Below, piece after piece: positions 28,044-37,279 of a stretch of DNA of 64,000 nt (the stretch's first letter is position 1; every line of letters begins with the position of its first letter). The stretch lies in contig NZ_FOFR01000001.1 of assembly GCF_900110955.1 (NCBI RefSeq), forward strand, positions 790,410 through 854,409. The letters run 5' to 3'. The DNA comes from Lentzea xinjiangensis (GTDB lineage: Bacteria; Actinomycetota; Actinomycetes; Mycobacteriales; Pseudonocardiaceae). Position numbers and translations under genes: made by a program. The notes under the pieces are model-generated. The model was given only the letters and a program-made list of their open reading frames with translations, was not told the DNA's origin and did no database searches.

Positions 28044-29720
28044 ATGGGTGAACTCGTCGGTAACTTCGATGTCGTCATCGTCGGCTCCGGGTTCGGTGGC
28101 AGCGTGGCCGCGCTCCGCCTGACCGAGAAGGGCTACCGCGTCGCCGTGCTGGAGGCGGGCCGCAGGTTCGCCGACGACGAGTTCGCCAAGACGAGCTGGA
28201 ACCTGCGCCGCTACCTGTGGGCGCCGCAGGTCGGGTGCTTCGGCATCCAGCGCATCCACCTGCTGCGCAACGTCATGGTGCTCGCCGGGTCGGGCGTCGG
28301 CGGCGGCAGCCTCGTGTACGCCAACACGCTGTACCGGCCGCTCAAGCCGTTCTACGAAGACCGGCAGTGGGCGCACATCACCGACTGGCAGGACGAGCTC
28401 GACCCCTTCTACGACCAGGCCAGCCGGATGCTGGGCGTGGTCACGAACCCCACGACGACGCCGAGCGACATCGTGATGCAGAAGGTCGCGAAGGACATGG
28501 GCGTCGAGGACAGCTACCACCCGACACCGGTCGGCGTGTTCTTCGGCGAGCCCGGCAAGAAGGCCGCCGACCCCTACTTCGGGGGCGTCGGGCCGGAGCG
28601 CACCGGGTGCACCGAGTGCGGCGGCTGCATGTCCGGCTGCCGGGTCGGGGCCAAGAACACGCTGGTCAAGAACTACCTCTACCTCGCGGAGAAGCTGGGC
28701 GCGCAGGTCTTCCCGCTGACCACGGTCACCGGGCTGAACGAGAGCGGCGGCCGGTGGACCGTCCAGACCAAGGCCACCGGCGGCAGGGCAAGGAGGACCT
28801 TCACCGCCGACCAGGTGGTGCTCGCCGCCGGCACCTGGGGCACGCAGCAGCTCCTGCACCGGGCGAGGGCGACCACCCTGCCCCGGATCTCGGCGAAGCT
28901 CGGCGAGCTCACCCGCACGAACTCCGAGTCGATCATCGGGGCCGCGCGCCACACCGTCGACCCGCGCAACGACTTCACCAGGGGCGTCGCGATCACCAGC
29001 TCCATCCACCCGGACGAGATCACGCACGTCGAGCCCGTCCGGTACGGCAAGGGCAGCAACGCCATGGGGCTGTTGCAGACCCTCGCCACGGACGGCGCGA
29101 TGAGCACGCCGCGGTGGTTGCAGTTCGTCAAGCAGGCGGTCCGGCACCCGGTGCGGCTGCTGCGGATGCTCAGCGTGCACCGGTGGAGCGAGCGGACGGT
29201 GATCCTGCTGGTGATGCAGAGCCTGGACAACTCCATCACCACGTTCCTCAAGCGCGGCAAGCTCACCAGCAAGCAGGGCCACGGCGAGCCGAACCCGGCG
29301 TTCATCCCGGCGGGCCACGAGGCCAACCTGCTGGCGGCCAAGCACATCGACGGCACGGCGGGCGGCACGTGGGGCGAGCTGTTCAACATCCCGCTGACCG
29401 CGCACTTCATCGGCGGCTGCGCCATCGCCGCCGACGAGGACGAGGGCGTGATCGACCCCTACCACCGGGTCTTCAACTACCCGACTCTGTCCGTTGTGGA
29501 CGGTGCGGCGATCAGCGCGAACCTCGGCGTGAACCCGTCGCTCACGATCACCGCGCAGGCCGAGCGCGCGTTCTCGCTGTGGCCGAACAAGGGCGAGCAG
29601 GACCAGCGGCCCGCGCAGGGCGCGCCGTACCGGAGGATCAACCCGGCGAAGCCGAAGAACCCGGCGGTTCCCGAGCAGGCTCCGGCCGCGCTGCGGTTGC
29701 CGATCGTGAAGGTCTCCTGA
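28044..29720 (+). CDS. choD: GMC-family oxidoreductase, ChoD-like (putative cholesterol/steroid oxidase)
   Basis: 558 residues. The FAD-binding Rossmann motif is VGSGFGGSVAALRLTEKG (about 12-29), then LAGSGVGGGSLVYANTLYRP near 83-102. The C-terminal GMC region has HFIGGCAIAADEDEGVIDPYHRVFNYPTLSVVDGAAI and NPSLTITAQAER. A Cys-rich CTECGGCMSGCRVGAKNT stretch near 193-210 is typical of this subfamily. The M. tuberculosis gene downstream of guaB3 is choD (Rv3409c), and both position and length agree. Whether the substrate is cholesterol is unproven. No cleavable signal peptide is seen. The gene appears to start the group with the MBL and monooxygenase genes. Confidence 0.85.
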   Translation: MGELVGNFDVVIVGSGFGGSVAALRLTEKGYRVAVLEAGRRFADDEFAKTSWNLRRYLWAPQVGCFGIQRIHLLRNVMVLAGSGVGGGSLVYANTLYRPLKPFYEDRQWAHITDWQDELDPFYDQASRMLGVVTNPTTTPSDIVMQKVAKDMGVEDSYHPTPVGVFFGEPGKKAADPYFGGVGPERTGCTECGGCMSGCRVGAKNTLVKNYLYLAEKLGAQVFPLTTVTGLNESGGRWTVQTKATGGRARRTFTADQVVLAAGTWGTQQLLHRARATTLPRISAKLGELTRTNSESIIGAARHTVDPRNDFTRGVAITSSIHPDEITHVEPVRYGKGSNAMGLLQTLATDGAMSTPRWLQFVKQAVRHPVRLLRMLSVHRWSERTVILLVMQSLDNSITTFLKRGKLTSKQGHGEPNPAFIPAGHEANLLAAKHIDGTAGGTWGELFNIPLTAHFIGGCAIAADEDEGVIDPYHRVFNYPTLSVVDGAAISANLGVNPSLTITAQAERAFSLWPNKGEQDQRPAQGAPYRRINPAKPKNPAVPEQAPAALRLPIVKVS

Positions 29721-29748
29721 GCTGGTCGTCCTTGGCTACGGTGGAGGT

Positions 29749-30708
29749 ATGGCCACCAAGCCCTTCGCCTCCAGCGAGGACCTCTCCCCCAAGGACGAGG
29801 TCTTCGTCGAGCTCGCCGAGGGCGTCTACGCCCTGACCGCCGAGGGTGACCCCAACGTCGGCGCCGTCGAGGCCGAGGACTTCCTGATCTGCTTCGAGGC
29901 GCGGGCCACCCCCGCGGCCGCGCGCCGCTGGCTCACGCGGCTGCGCGAACGCACCGCGAAGCCGGTCAGGTACCTCGTGCTGAGCCACTACCACGCCGTG
30001 CGCACGCTCGGCGCCAGCGCGTTCGAGGCCCAGGAGGTCGTGGCGCACGAGATGACGCGGGTGCTGATCGCCGAACGCGGGCGGCAGGACTGGGAGAGCG
30101 AGCTCGGCCGGATGCCGCGGCTCTTCGAGCGGCCGGGGCAGATCCCCGGGCTGACGTGGCCGACGCTCACGTTCTCCGACCGCATGACGATCCCGCTCGG
30201 CGACGAGCGCGGCGACCTGGTCCTGCAGTTCCTGGGGCGCGGGCACACCGCGGGCGACATCGTGGCGTGGCTGCCGCAGCAGCGCATCCTGTTCGCGGGC
30301 GACCTGGTCGAGTCGCAGGCCGCGCTCTACACCGGTGACGCGTTCCACGACGAGTGGGCGACGTCCACTTTGGACCGGATCGGGGAGCTGGGCGCCGAGG
30401 TCCTCGTCGGCGGCCGGGGCAAGGTCGCGCGCGACCGCATCGAGGTCGAGGCGGCGATCAACCAGAGCAGGCACTTCCTCGACGAGCTGCGCCGCACGGT
30501 CGGCGGCGTCCACGCCGAGGGTGGCACGCTCAAGCAGGCCTTCGAGCTGGCGCACCGGACGCTCGTCGGCCGCTACGGGCGTTGGCCGATCTTCGAGCAC
30601 TGCCTGCCGTTCGACGTGAAGCGCTACTGGGACGAGTGCGACGGCAAGGACTGGCCCGAGATCTGGACCGCCGAACGCGACCGCGCGGTCTGGGAAGCCC
30701 TGCAGTGA
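29749..30708 (+). CDS. MBL-fold hydrolase with altered metal motif
   Basis: 319 residues. The metallo-beta-lactamase fold is shown by YLVLSHYHAVRTLG (residues 76-89), GRGHTAGDIVAWLP and LFAGDLVESQAALY. The family signature HxHxDH reads H80-Y-H82-A-V84-R85, so the Asp and last His of the motif are replaced, while the later His (GHTAGD) and Asp (AGDL) remain. A one-metal or non-classical site is likely. The C-terminal 100 residues are helical. TACGGT ends 6 bases before the ATG and GGAGGT abuts it, so the message may be leaderless. The end overlaps the FAD monooxygenase (GTGA), implying a shared pathway. Confidence 0.82.
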   Translation: MATKPFASSEDLSPKDEVFVELAEGVYALTAEGDPNVGAVEAEDFLICFEARATPAAARRWLTRLRERTAKPVRYLVLSHYHAVRTLGASAFEAQEVVAHEMTRVLIAERGRQDWESELGRMPRLFERPGQIPGLTWPTLTFSDRMTIPLGDERGDLVLQFLGRGHTAGDIVAWLPQQRILFAGDLVESQAALYTGDAFHDEWATSTLDRIGELGAEVLVGGRGKVARDRIEVEAAINQSRHFLDELRRTVGGVHAEGGTLKQAFELAHRTLVGRYGRWPIFEHCLPFDVKRYWDECDGKDWPEIWTAERDRAVWEALQ

Positions 30709-31976
30709 CGGTCCTGGTCGTGGGCGCGGGACCGGTGGGGCTCGCCTCGGCGCTCCTGCTGGCCCGCGCCGGCGTGCCGAGCACCGTGCTGGAGAAGGCG
30801 GAACGGCGCGCCCGTGCGGGCAGCCGCTCGATCTGCGTGCAGCGCGACGTGCTGGAGGTCCTGGAACGGGTCGGCGTCGGGCAGGCCGTCGCCGACGCCG
30901 GCGTCACCTGGTACACCGGCCGCACCTTCCACCGCGACCGCGAGGTGCTGACCCTCACCTTCCCGCGCACAGGCGGTTTTCCGCCGTTCGTGAACACCCC
31001 GCAGACCGTCGTGGAGCACTTGCTGTCCGAACGGGTCCGCGCCGAGCCGCTGATCGAGCTCCGCTACGGCCACGCGCTCACCGGCCTCACCCTGGACGAC
31101 GAGGGAGTGTCCACACAGGACGGAATCAGGGCCACGCACTGCATCGCCGCGGATGGCGCGCACTCGACCGCCAGGCAGCTCCTGGGCATCCCGTTCGAGG
31201 GCTTGTCGTTCGACGACAGGTTCATCATCGCCGACGTCCGCGTCGACCTCGACCTGGCGACGCCCGAACGCCGCTTCTACTTCGACCCGCCGTGGAACGC
31301 GGGCCAGGAGGCGGCCCGGCCGCGACAGGTGTTGCTGCACCCGCAACCGGAGGGCGTCTGGCGGATCGACCTGCAGGTGGCCGAGGACGTCCAGCTCACC
31401 GACGCCCACATCCGCTCGATCGTCGGGGACAGGCCGTACGAGGTCCTCTGGCAGTCGACCTACCGCTTCCACCAGCGCCGTGCGGCCACCCTGCGCGCCG
31501 GCAGGGTCCTGCTGGCGGGCGACGCGGCGCACGTGATGAGCCCGTTCGGCGCTCGCGGCCTGAACTCCGGCATCTGCGACGCCGACAACGCGGCGTGGAA
31601 GATCGCCGCCGACCGCCGCGGTGAGGCCGGGCCGCACTTGCTCGCCTCCTACGACGCCGAACGCGGTGCCGCCGCCGACGAGAACCTCCGCATCACCGGT
31701 GAGACCATGCGGTTCCTCGTGCCGGGCACCGCGGCGGAACGAGCGCACCGGCAGCGCGCGCTCGACACCGGTGAGGGCATCGACTCCGGCAAGCTCTTCA
31801 CCCCGTTCTCGTACGAGAGCTCCCCGCTGACCACCGACGGCGGCGAGCTGATCGCCGGGTCGCGCACCGCCGGGCCCGGCTTCAGCACCAGGGACGGCTG
31901 GTTGATCAGACCGGACGGTCACGTTGCCGCACATCGTTGCGACGATCAGGTGAAGCGCCGCGCACTCGGCTGGTGA
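30705..31976 (+). CDS. FAD-dependent aromatic monooxygenase (MhpA/PheA-like)
   Basis: 423 residues. The GxGxxG FAD motif is LVVGAGPVGLASALLLARAG (about 4-23), the DG motif is CIAADGAHSTARQLLG, and the GD motif is RVLLAGDAAHVMSPFGARGLNSG. This is the three-motif pattern of class A flavoprotein hydroxylases. A shortened C-terminal part (from about 360) keeps GPGFSTRDGWLIRPDGHVA, a remnant of the thioredoxin-like domain of the larger MhpA proteins. The GTG at 30705 overlaps the MBL stop; the frame is open further upstream but only in the shadow of the MBL gene. It probably hydroxylates an aromatic or polycyclic substrate produced in the same pathway. Confidence 0.87.
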   Translation: MTVLVVGAGPVGLASALLLARAGVPSTVLEKAERRARAGSRSICVQRDVLEVLERVGVGQAVADAGVTWYTGRTFHRDREVLTLTFPRTGGFPPFVNTPQTVVEHLLSERVRAEPLIELRYGHALTGLTLDDEGVSTQDGIRATHCIAADGAHSTARQLLGIPFEGLSFDDRFIIADVRVDLDLATPERRFYFDPPWNAGQEAARPRQVLLHPQPEGVWRIDLQVAEDVQLTDAHIRSIVGDRPYEVLWQSTYRFHQRRAATLRAGRVLLAGDAAHVMSPFGARGLNSGICDADNAAWKIAADRRGEAGPHLLASYDAERGAAADENLRITGETMRFLVPGTAAERAHRQRALDTGEGIDSGKLFTPFSYESSPLTTDGGELIAGSRTAGPGFSTRDGWLIRPDGHVAAHRCDDQVKRRALGW

Positions 31977-32053
31977 TCTCCGCGGAAGCCACCCCGCCTC
32001 CCCGCGGCGAACCGGGCGGAGCCGCGCGAACGGCGCCAGCGGGACGCCGGTGC

Positions 32054-33499
32054 CTAGACCTGGATCCCGGTCAGGACCGTCACGCGCTCCTCGGTGAAGT
32101 CCTCCATCGCCGACCGCACGCCCTCACGCCCGGTGCCCGACCCCTTCACGCCGCCGTAGGGCATCTGGTCGGCGCGGTAGGAGGGCACGTCACCGATGAT
32201 CACGCCGCCGACCTCCAGCTCGGCGGCGGCCTCGAACGCCACCTGCACGTCACGGGTGAACACGCCGGCCTGCAAGCCGTACTTGGTGTCGTTGGCCTGC
32301 GCGAACGCGTCCGCCACGCCGTCCGCGACCGACACGACGACCACCGGCCCGAAGATCTCCTCGGTCCACACCTTCGCGTCGGACGGCACGTCGGCGAGCA
32401 CGGTCGGCTCGACCGTCGTCCCGGTGCGCTTCCCGCCGAGGAGCACCTTCGCGCCGGCGTCGGCGGCCATGTGCACCCACTCCTCGACGCGGCGGGCGTT
32501 GTCCTCGTCGATCAGCGGGCCGACCTCGACCTCCGGGTCGTGCGGGTCGCCGGTCTTCAGCGCCCCCACGGCCGCCACGAGCTTCGGCACGAACTCCTCG
32601 GCCACCGAGCGGTCGACGATCACCCGCTGCACGGCGATGCACGACTGCCCCGCCTGGTAGTTGCCGAACGTCGCGATGCGCTGCGCCGCGTGGTCGAGGT
32701 CCGTCCAGTCGGGACAGACGATGGCGGCCGCGTTGCTGCCCAGCTCCATCACGACGTGCTTGCGCGGCGCGGCGTCCATCAGCGACCAGCCGACCTTGGT
32801 CGACCCGGTGAACGAGATGACGGGCAGGCGTTCGTCGCGGACCAGCGCGTCCATGTCCTCGCCGCGCACGGGGAGGACGGAGAACACGCCCTCCGGCAGA
32901 TCGGTCTCGGCCAGGACCTCGCCGAGCAGCAGGGCGGAGAGGGGTGTCGCGGAAGCGGGCTTCACGATCACCGGAGCGCCCACCGCGAGCGCCGGCGCGA
33001 CCTTGTGCGCCACCAGGTTCAGCGGGAAGTTGAACGGCGCCACGGCCAGCACCGGCCCGCGCGGGACGTGCCGGACGATCGCCATCCGCCCCACGCCGTT
33101 GCCGTCGGTGTCGAGCCGCTGCAGCCCGCCGGTGAACCGGCGCGCCTCCTCCGCGGCGAACCGGAACGTGCTGACCGCGCGCGAGACCTCGATCTCCGCC
33201 CACTTGAGCGGTTTGCCGTTCTCGGCGGTGATCGTCTCGGCGATCTCCTCCGCGCGGTCCGCCAGCGCCTCGGCGACGTGCTGCAACGCCGCGGCCCGCA
33301 CGTGCGCGGGGGTGCGCCGGAACTCGCGCGCCACCGCGTGAGCCGCCGCCACCGCGCGTTCCACCTGATCCCTGCCCGGCACGGCGACCGAGGCGACCTC
33401 GGTGCCGTCGAACGGGTGGAAGACCTCCAGCGCCTGCTCGCCCTGCTCGGGGCGGCCGGCGACCCAGCACGGCCTGGGTTGCGGGGTGAACGCGTCCAT
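32054..33499 (-). CDS. NAD(P)-dependent aldehyde dehydrogenase
   Basis: 481 residues. The general-base Glu is in VVMELGSNAAAIV and the catalytic Cys in GQSCIAVQRVIVDR. It also has the cofactor-binding GPVLAVAPFNFPLNL, ISFTGSTKVGW and the C-terminal TEEIFGPVVVV and GGVKGSGTGREGVR. It belongs to the lactaldehyde/phenylacetaldehyde-like ALDH group, and the exact aldehyde is unknown. The ATG is at 33499. It runs convergent to the FAD monooxygenase and in the same direction as the phosphotransferase gene, whose stop is 10 bases upstream of this start, so those two may be cotranscribed. Confidence 0.92.
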   Translation of the reverse strand: MDAFTPQPRPCWVAGRPEQGEQALEVFHPFDGTEVASVAVPGRDQVERAVAAAHAVAREFRRTPAHVRAAALQHVAEALADRAEEIAETITAENGKPLKWAEIEVSRAVSTFRFAAEEARRFTGGLQRLDTDGNGVGRMAIVRHVPRGPVLAVAPFNFPLNLVAHKVAPALAVGAPVIVKPASATPLSALLLGEVLAETDLPEGVFSVLPVRGEDMDALVRDERLPVISFTGSTKVGWSLMDAAPRKHVVMELGSNAAAIVCPDWTDLDHAAQRIATFGNYQAGQSCIAVQRVIVDRSVAEEFVPKLVAAVGALKTGDPHDPEVEVGPLIDEDNARRVEEWVHMAADAGAKVLLGGKRTGTTVEPTVLADVPSDAKVWTEEIFGPVVVVSVADGVADAFAQANDTKYGLQAGVFTRDVQVAFEAAAELEVGGVIIGDVPSYRADQMPYGGVKGSGTGREGVRSAMEDFTEERVTVLTGIQV

Positions 33500-33508
33500 G
33501 CGCCCACG

Positions 33509-34186
33509 TTAAGCCCTATTGGCCTGCACGTACTCGATGAGTCCCAAGTAGTAGTCGTCGTGGCGTTCGGCGCGTTGCAGCACGAACGCCGGATGCTCAC
33601 GGATCGTGCGGATCATGTCCGCCAACCGGGTGAGGACATGATCGTCGTCGTAGTCGCACCCGTACGCGTCGCAGAACAGCCGCGTCCGGCGTTCCCGCTC
33701 GTCCGGCAGCGCCAGCACGAACTGGATGATCGCCCAGCTCACGTCCCACCAGCGCGGGCCAGGATGCGCGCTGTCGAAGTCGAACACGCCGGTGGGCACG
33801 CCGTCTCGGTAAACGGTGTTGTACGGGGCGAAGTCGCCGTGCAGCACCACCTCGACGGGTTCCCTGGCGGGGTGCTGCCACCCGTCGAGCCGGTCGGTGA
33901 GCGGACCTGTCGCGTCGTGCAGCCTCCGCAGCAGCACCGCCGACTCGACCAGCGCCGCGTCACCCGGAGGAGGCACGTGGCCAACGTCACCGGGCAGGTA
34001 GCTCAGCAGCTCGTGCTCCTCGTCGAGCCCGAGCGGCACCGGGGCGATCCCCAGCGGAGCCAAGTGCCGCAACAGCTCGTGCACGCGCGGCGCCCACGGA
34101 CCCGCCGGCCTGCGCACCGCGTCACCCACCCTGAACACCTGGTTCAGCCCGCCACCGGTCAGCAGCTCCTCGTCCACGCATGACAT
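33509..34186 (-). CDS. APH-family phosphotransferase
   Basis: 225 residues. The Brenner motif [11 protein letters not shown] (catalytic Asp) and the Mg-binding [10 protein letters not shown] place it in the aminoglycoside phosphotransferase/choline kinase-like family. The N-terminal lobe is short ([17 protein letters not shown]). It is smaller than true aminoglycoside kinases, so it may act on a small metabolite; resistance should not be assumed. The ATG at 34186 is chosen over an upstream in-frame start at 34213 that lies inside guaA. Its start is 10 bases from the start of the divergent guaA. Confidence 0.85.
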   Translation of the reverse strand: MSCVDEELLTGGGLNQVFRVGDAVRRPAGPWAPRVHELLRHLAPLGIAPVPLGLDEEHELLSYLPGDVGHVPPPGDAALVESAVLLRRLHDATGPLTDRLDGWQHPAREPVEVVLHGDFAPYNTVYRDGVPTGVFDFDSAHPGPRWWDVSWAIIQFVLALPDERERRTRLFCDAYGCDYDDDHVLTRLADMIRTIREHPAFVLQRAERHDDYYLGLIEYVQANRA

Positions 34187-34196
34187 CCTTGGCGGC

Positions 34197-35756
34197 GTGT
34201 CCGACACCAGCAACCGCCCTGTTCTCGTCGTCGACTTCGGTGCCCAGTACGCGCAGCTGATCGCCCGCCGCGTGCGCGAGGCCCAGGTCTACTCCGAGGT
34301 GGTCCCGCACACCGCGTCGGTGGGCGAGATCCTCGACAAGAACCCGCTGGCCATCGTGTTGTCCGGTGGCCCGTCGAGCGTCTACGAGCCCGGCGCGCCG
34401 CAGGTCGACCCGAAGCTGTTCGAGACCGGCGTCCCGGTCTTCGGCATCTGCTACGGCTTCCAGGCGATGGCGCGCGCACTGGGCGGCGCGGTCGAGCAGA
34501 CCGGCACTCGCGAGTACGGCCGCACCGACCTGAGCGTGCCGGCCGAGGGCGGCGCGCTGCACCAGGAGCTGCCCGCGAGCCACCCGGTGTGGATGAGCCA
34601 CGGCGACGCCGTCACCAAGGCGCCGGAGGGCTTCCGGGTCACCGCGACCAGCGAGGGCGCCCCGGTCGCCGCGTTCGAGGACACCGAGCGCCGCTTCGCC
34701 GGCGTGCAGTACCACCCGGAGGTGCACCACTCGCCGCACGGCCAGGAGGTGCTGCGCCGGTTCCTGCACGACGTCGCGGGCCTGCGTCCGCAGTGGACCA
34801 CCTCGTCCATCGTGGACGAGCAGGTCGCCCGCATCCGCGAGCAGATCGGTGACGGCAAGGCGATCTGCGGCCTGTCCGGCGGCGTCGACTCCGCCGTCGC
34901 CGCCGCGCTGGTGCAGCGCGCGATCGGCGACCGCCTCACGTGCGTCTTCGTCGACCACGGCCTGCTGCGCTCCGGCGAGCGCGCCCAGGTCGAGCGCGAC
35001 TACGTGGCCGCCACGGGCATCAACCTGGTGACCGTCGACGCCCGCGAGCGGTTCCTCACCGCGCTCGCCGGGGTCACGGACCCCGAGGAGAAGCGCAAGA
35101 TCATCGGCCGCGAGTTCATCCGCGTGTTCGAGCAGGCCGAGCGCGACCTCAAGGCCGAGGGCGACTACCGCTTCCTGGTCCAGGGCACGCTCTACCCGGA
35201 CGTGGTCGAGTCCGGCGGCGGCGCGGGCACCGCGAACATCAAGTCGCACCACAACGTCGGCGGCCTGCCGGACGACCTGCAGTTCGAGCTGGTCGAGCCG
35301 CTGCGCGCGCTGTTCAAGGACGAGGTGCGCCGCGTCGGCACCGAGCTCGGCCTGCCGGAGACGATCGTGCAGCGCCAGCCGTTCCCCGGCCCCGGCCTCG
35401 GCATTCGGATCATCGGCGAGGTCACCCAGGACCGCCTGGACACGCTGCGCCAGGCCGACGCCATCGCGCGCGAGGAGCTCACCCTCGCCGGGCTGGACCG
35501 GCAGATCTGGCAGTGCCCGGTCGTGCTGCTCGCGGACGTCCGCAGCGTCGGCGTCCAGGGCGACGGCCGCACGTACGGTCACCCGGTCGTGCTGCGACCG
35601 GTGTCGTCGGAGGACGCGATGACCGCGGACTGGACCCGTCTGCCGTACGAGGTGCTGGAGCGGATCTCGACCCGGATCACCAACGAGGTGGCGGAGGTCA
35701 ACCGGGTGGTGCTGGACGTGACGTCCAAGCCGCCGGGCACCATCGAGTGGGAGTAG
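34197..35756 (+). CDS. guaA: GMP synthase (glutamine-hydrolysing)
   Basis: The 519-residue enzyme converts XMP to GMP using ATP and glutamine. The N-terminal class I glutaminase has [15 protein letters not shown] with Cys near residue 83, and QYHPEVHHS. The ATP-pyrophosphatase domain has the P-loop [11 protein letters not shown] near 227. The C-terminal dimerisation domain ends [12 protein letters not shown]. The GTG start lacks a clear ribosome site and is only 10 bases from the divergent start of the phosphotransferase, so its promoter must lie within or overlap that gene. A perfect hairpin follows the stop. Confidence 0.98.
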   Translation: MSDTSNRPVLVVDFGAQYAQLIARRVREAQVYSEVVPHTASVGEILDKNPLAIVLSGGPSSVYEPGAPQVDPKLFETGVPVFGICYGFQAMARALGGAVEQTGTREYGRTDLSVPAEGGALHQELPASHPVWMSHGDAVTKAPEGFRVTATSEGAPVAAFEDTERRFAGVQYHPEVHHSPHGQEVLRRFLHDVAGLRPQWTTSSIVDEQVARIREQIGDGKAICGLSGGVDSAVAAALVQRAIGDRLTCVFVDHGLLRSGERAQVERDYVAATGINLVTVDARERFLTALAGVTDPEEKRKIIGREFIRVFEQAERDLKAEGDYRFLVQGTLYPDVVESGGGAGTANIKSHHNVGGLPDDLQFELVEPLRALFKDEVRRVGTELGLPETIVQRQPFPGPGLGIRIIGEVTQDRLDTLRQADAIAREELTLAGLDRQIWQCPVVLLADVRSVGVQGDGRTYGHPVVLRPVSSEDAMTADWTRLPYEVLERISTRITNEVAEVNRVVLDVTSKPPGTIEWE

Positions 35757-35764
35757 CGACACGA

Positions 35765-35802
35765 CGAGAAGGGCCCCGGTCAGCCGACCGGGGCCCTTCT
35801 CG
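35765..35802. terminator. Bidirectional terminator after guaA
   Basis: 17-base perfect arms (35765-35781 and 35786-35802), loop agcc. It abuts the stop of the small convergent membrane gene at 35803. Confidence 0.85.
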
Positions 35803-35985
35803 CTAGTCGGAGCGCTGTCTGCGGCGCAGCGAGTTGCTCAGCAGGACCACCCCCACCAGGATCGCCGTCCCCCCGAGCGCCCACCGGAGGTCGAACCGGA
35901 ACGCGCCGTCGCTCAGCACGTAGGCCGCCATCAGCCCGCCGCCGATCCCGAAGACCAGCGCCACGGGGTCGATCCGCCTGCGCAT
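35803..35985 (-). CDS. Small two-helix membrane protein
   Basis: 60 residues: a basic start (MRRRIDP), two hydrophobic helices (about 8-26 and 34-50) and a basic end (NSLRRRQRSD). The ATG at 35985 lies 7 bases after the stop of the PspC protein gene, with GGGA just upstream, so it is coupled to it. Such small partners are frequent beside PspC proteins. Function unknown. Confidence 0.7.
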   Translation of the reverse strand: MRRRIDPVALVFGIGGGLMAAYVLSDGAFRFDLRWALGGTAILVGVVLLSNSLRRRQRSD

Positions 35986-35992
35986 TCCCTGC

Positions 35993-37168
35993 TCAGTCAC
36001 GGAGCACCCGCACCTCTCCGACGCTCGACCGCACGTCGAGGTCGATCTCCAGGCCACCCTCGCCGTTCTCGCCGAGGTCCTTGCCACCGACGTCCACCCT
36101 GCTGCCCTCCGCCCGCTTGCCGAGGCAGTCGAGCTCGCCGAGGGACGAGGCCTCGCACCGGTAGGTCACGTCCGCGTTCTTCGGCACGTGCACGACCACC
36201 TCGCCGAGCTCGACCTCGATCGCGGTCTTCACCTCACCGGCGTCCGGCAGCTCGCGGAGGTCGAGCTTCACGCTGCCGACGCTCGCCTCGTACCGCTCCC
36301 GGACGTCGGTGACGGTCTTCGGCGTCTCCTCGACATTGCTCAGGCGGGTCGGGTCGCCGTCGAAGTCGATGGCGGTCAGCCCGAAGCCCACCACGGACAA
36401 CGGGATCAGCAGCCAGACCAGGCCCCGGCCCCCGCCGGCGAACGAGCCGGCCAGCAGACCGGCCGCCAGCACCGCGAGCAGCAGACCGACGGTGTGCGCC
36501 ACCGTGAACCACGGCACCCACGCCCCGGCGATCACGGACCCGGCGGCCACGAGCAGCGCCACCCCCACCGTCAGCAGGCCCACGCGCGACCTGCGCCGCC
36601 TCGGCGCCGGTGGCTGCGGCGCGGGTGCCGGCTCCGGCAGGTCCCACGCGAACGGAGCGGCCCCGAGCGGGTCCCAGGCGGGTGCCCCCGGCACCGGGGG
36701 CACGGGCGCGGGCTCGGCGAGCGCGGCCGGTTGCAGGTGGCCGCGGTTCTTCTGCAGCAGGTAGACGCCCGCCACCGCCGCGGCGATGGTCACCACGATC
36801 TCGAACCCGCCGCCGCTGCCGAACGTGAACGCGAGCGCGGGGAACATCAGGAAACCCAGCAGCACCGTCTTCGCCGGGGAGGCGGAGCCGGTGCCCTTGC
36901 CGATCAACGACTCGAGCGGCGACACCTCGTCGCCCTCCTCCGGCAGCAGCAGCCAGCCCGCGAGGTACATCGGCAGACCGACACCACCGGACAACGCGAG
37001 CGCGACGAACGCGATCCGCGCGATCACGGGGTCGATCCGGTAGCGCAGGGCGATCCCGGTGGCGACGCCGCCGAGTTTGCGCCCTGCACGGGGCCGCACC
37101 GGGCGGTGGGCCCAGAACTCTCTGAGCGTGTCCGCCACGCCCTGCATTGCCTTCTCAGTCCCGCTCAC
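35993..37168 (-). CDS. PspC-domain membrane protein with LiaF-like C-terminal domain
   Basis: About 391 residues. The PspC domain covers roughly 20-80 (GRKLGGVATGIALRYRIDPVIARIAFVALALSGGVGLPMYLAGWLLLPEE). Further hydrophobic helices (about 100-150, 205-225, 235-290) follow. The soluble C-terminal part from about 300 has regularly spaced VKLDLRELPDAG and VELGEVVVHVPKNADV strands, like the beta-helical adhesin-type DUF4097/LiaF-like domains. This combination occurs in membrane-stress sensors. The GTG at 37168 is chosen; an ATG at 37147 is an alternative. It diverges from the PspC histidine kinase over a 111-base gap with palindromes, so both are probably controlled together. Confidence 0.85.
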   Translation of the reverse strand: MSGTEKAMQGVADTLREFWAHRPVRPRAGRKLGGVATGIALRYRIDPVIARIAFVALALSGGVGLPMYLAGWLLLPEEGDEVSPLESLIGKGTGSASPAKTVLLGFLMFPALAFTFGSGGGFEIVVTIAAAVAGVYLLQKNRGHLQPAALAEPAPVPPVPGAPAWDPLGAAPFAWDLPEPAPAPQPPAPRRRRSRVGLLTVGVALLVAAGSVIAGAWVPWFTVAHTVGLLLAVLAAGLLAGSFAGGGRGLVWLLIPLSVVGFGLTAIDFDGDPTRLSNVEETPKTVTDVRERYEASVGSVKLDLRELPDAGEVKTAIEVELGEVVVHVPKNADVTYRCEASSLGELDCLGKRAEGSRVDVGGKDLGENGEGGLEIDLDVRSSVGEVRVLRD

Positions 37169-37202
37169 GACGACAAGGTTGCGCTTCCGCGCCGGCGACC
37201 AC

Positions 37203-37246
37203 ATCAGGGACCAGCCCTGATTCGCGGAACCGGGGTCATCCCTGAT
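37203..37246. promoter_or_regulatory. Operator-like palindrome between two PspC-domain genes
   Basis: atcaggg (37203-37209) and ccctgat (37215-37221) form a palindrome with a 5-base spacer, and a third half-site ccctgat is at 37240-37246. It is a good candidate for autoregulation by the neighbouring LuxR-type response regulator. Confidence 0.5.
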
Positions 37247-37279
37247 GAACAACCTCCGGCGACGTGTGACGATCGGACG

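Noticed and set aside
33509-34186. Aminoglycoside resistance gene
   Set aside because: Only the general APH-fold motifs are present; the protein is short and no resistance-specific pattern is visible.
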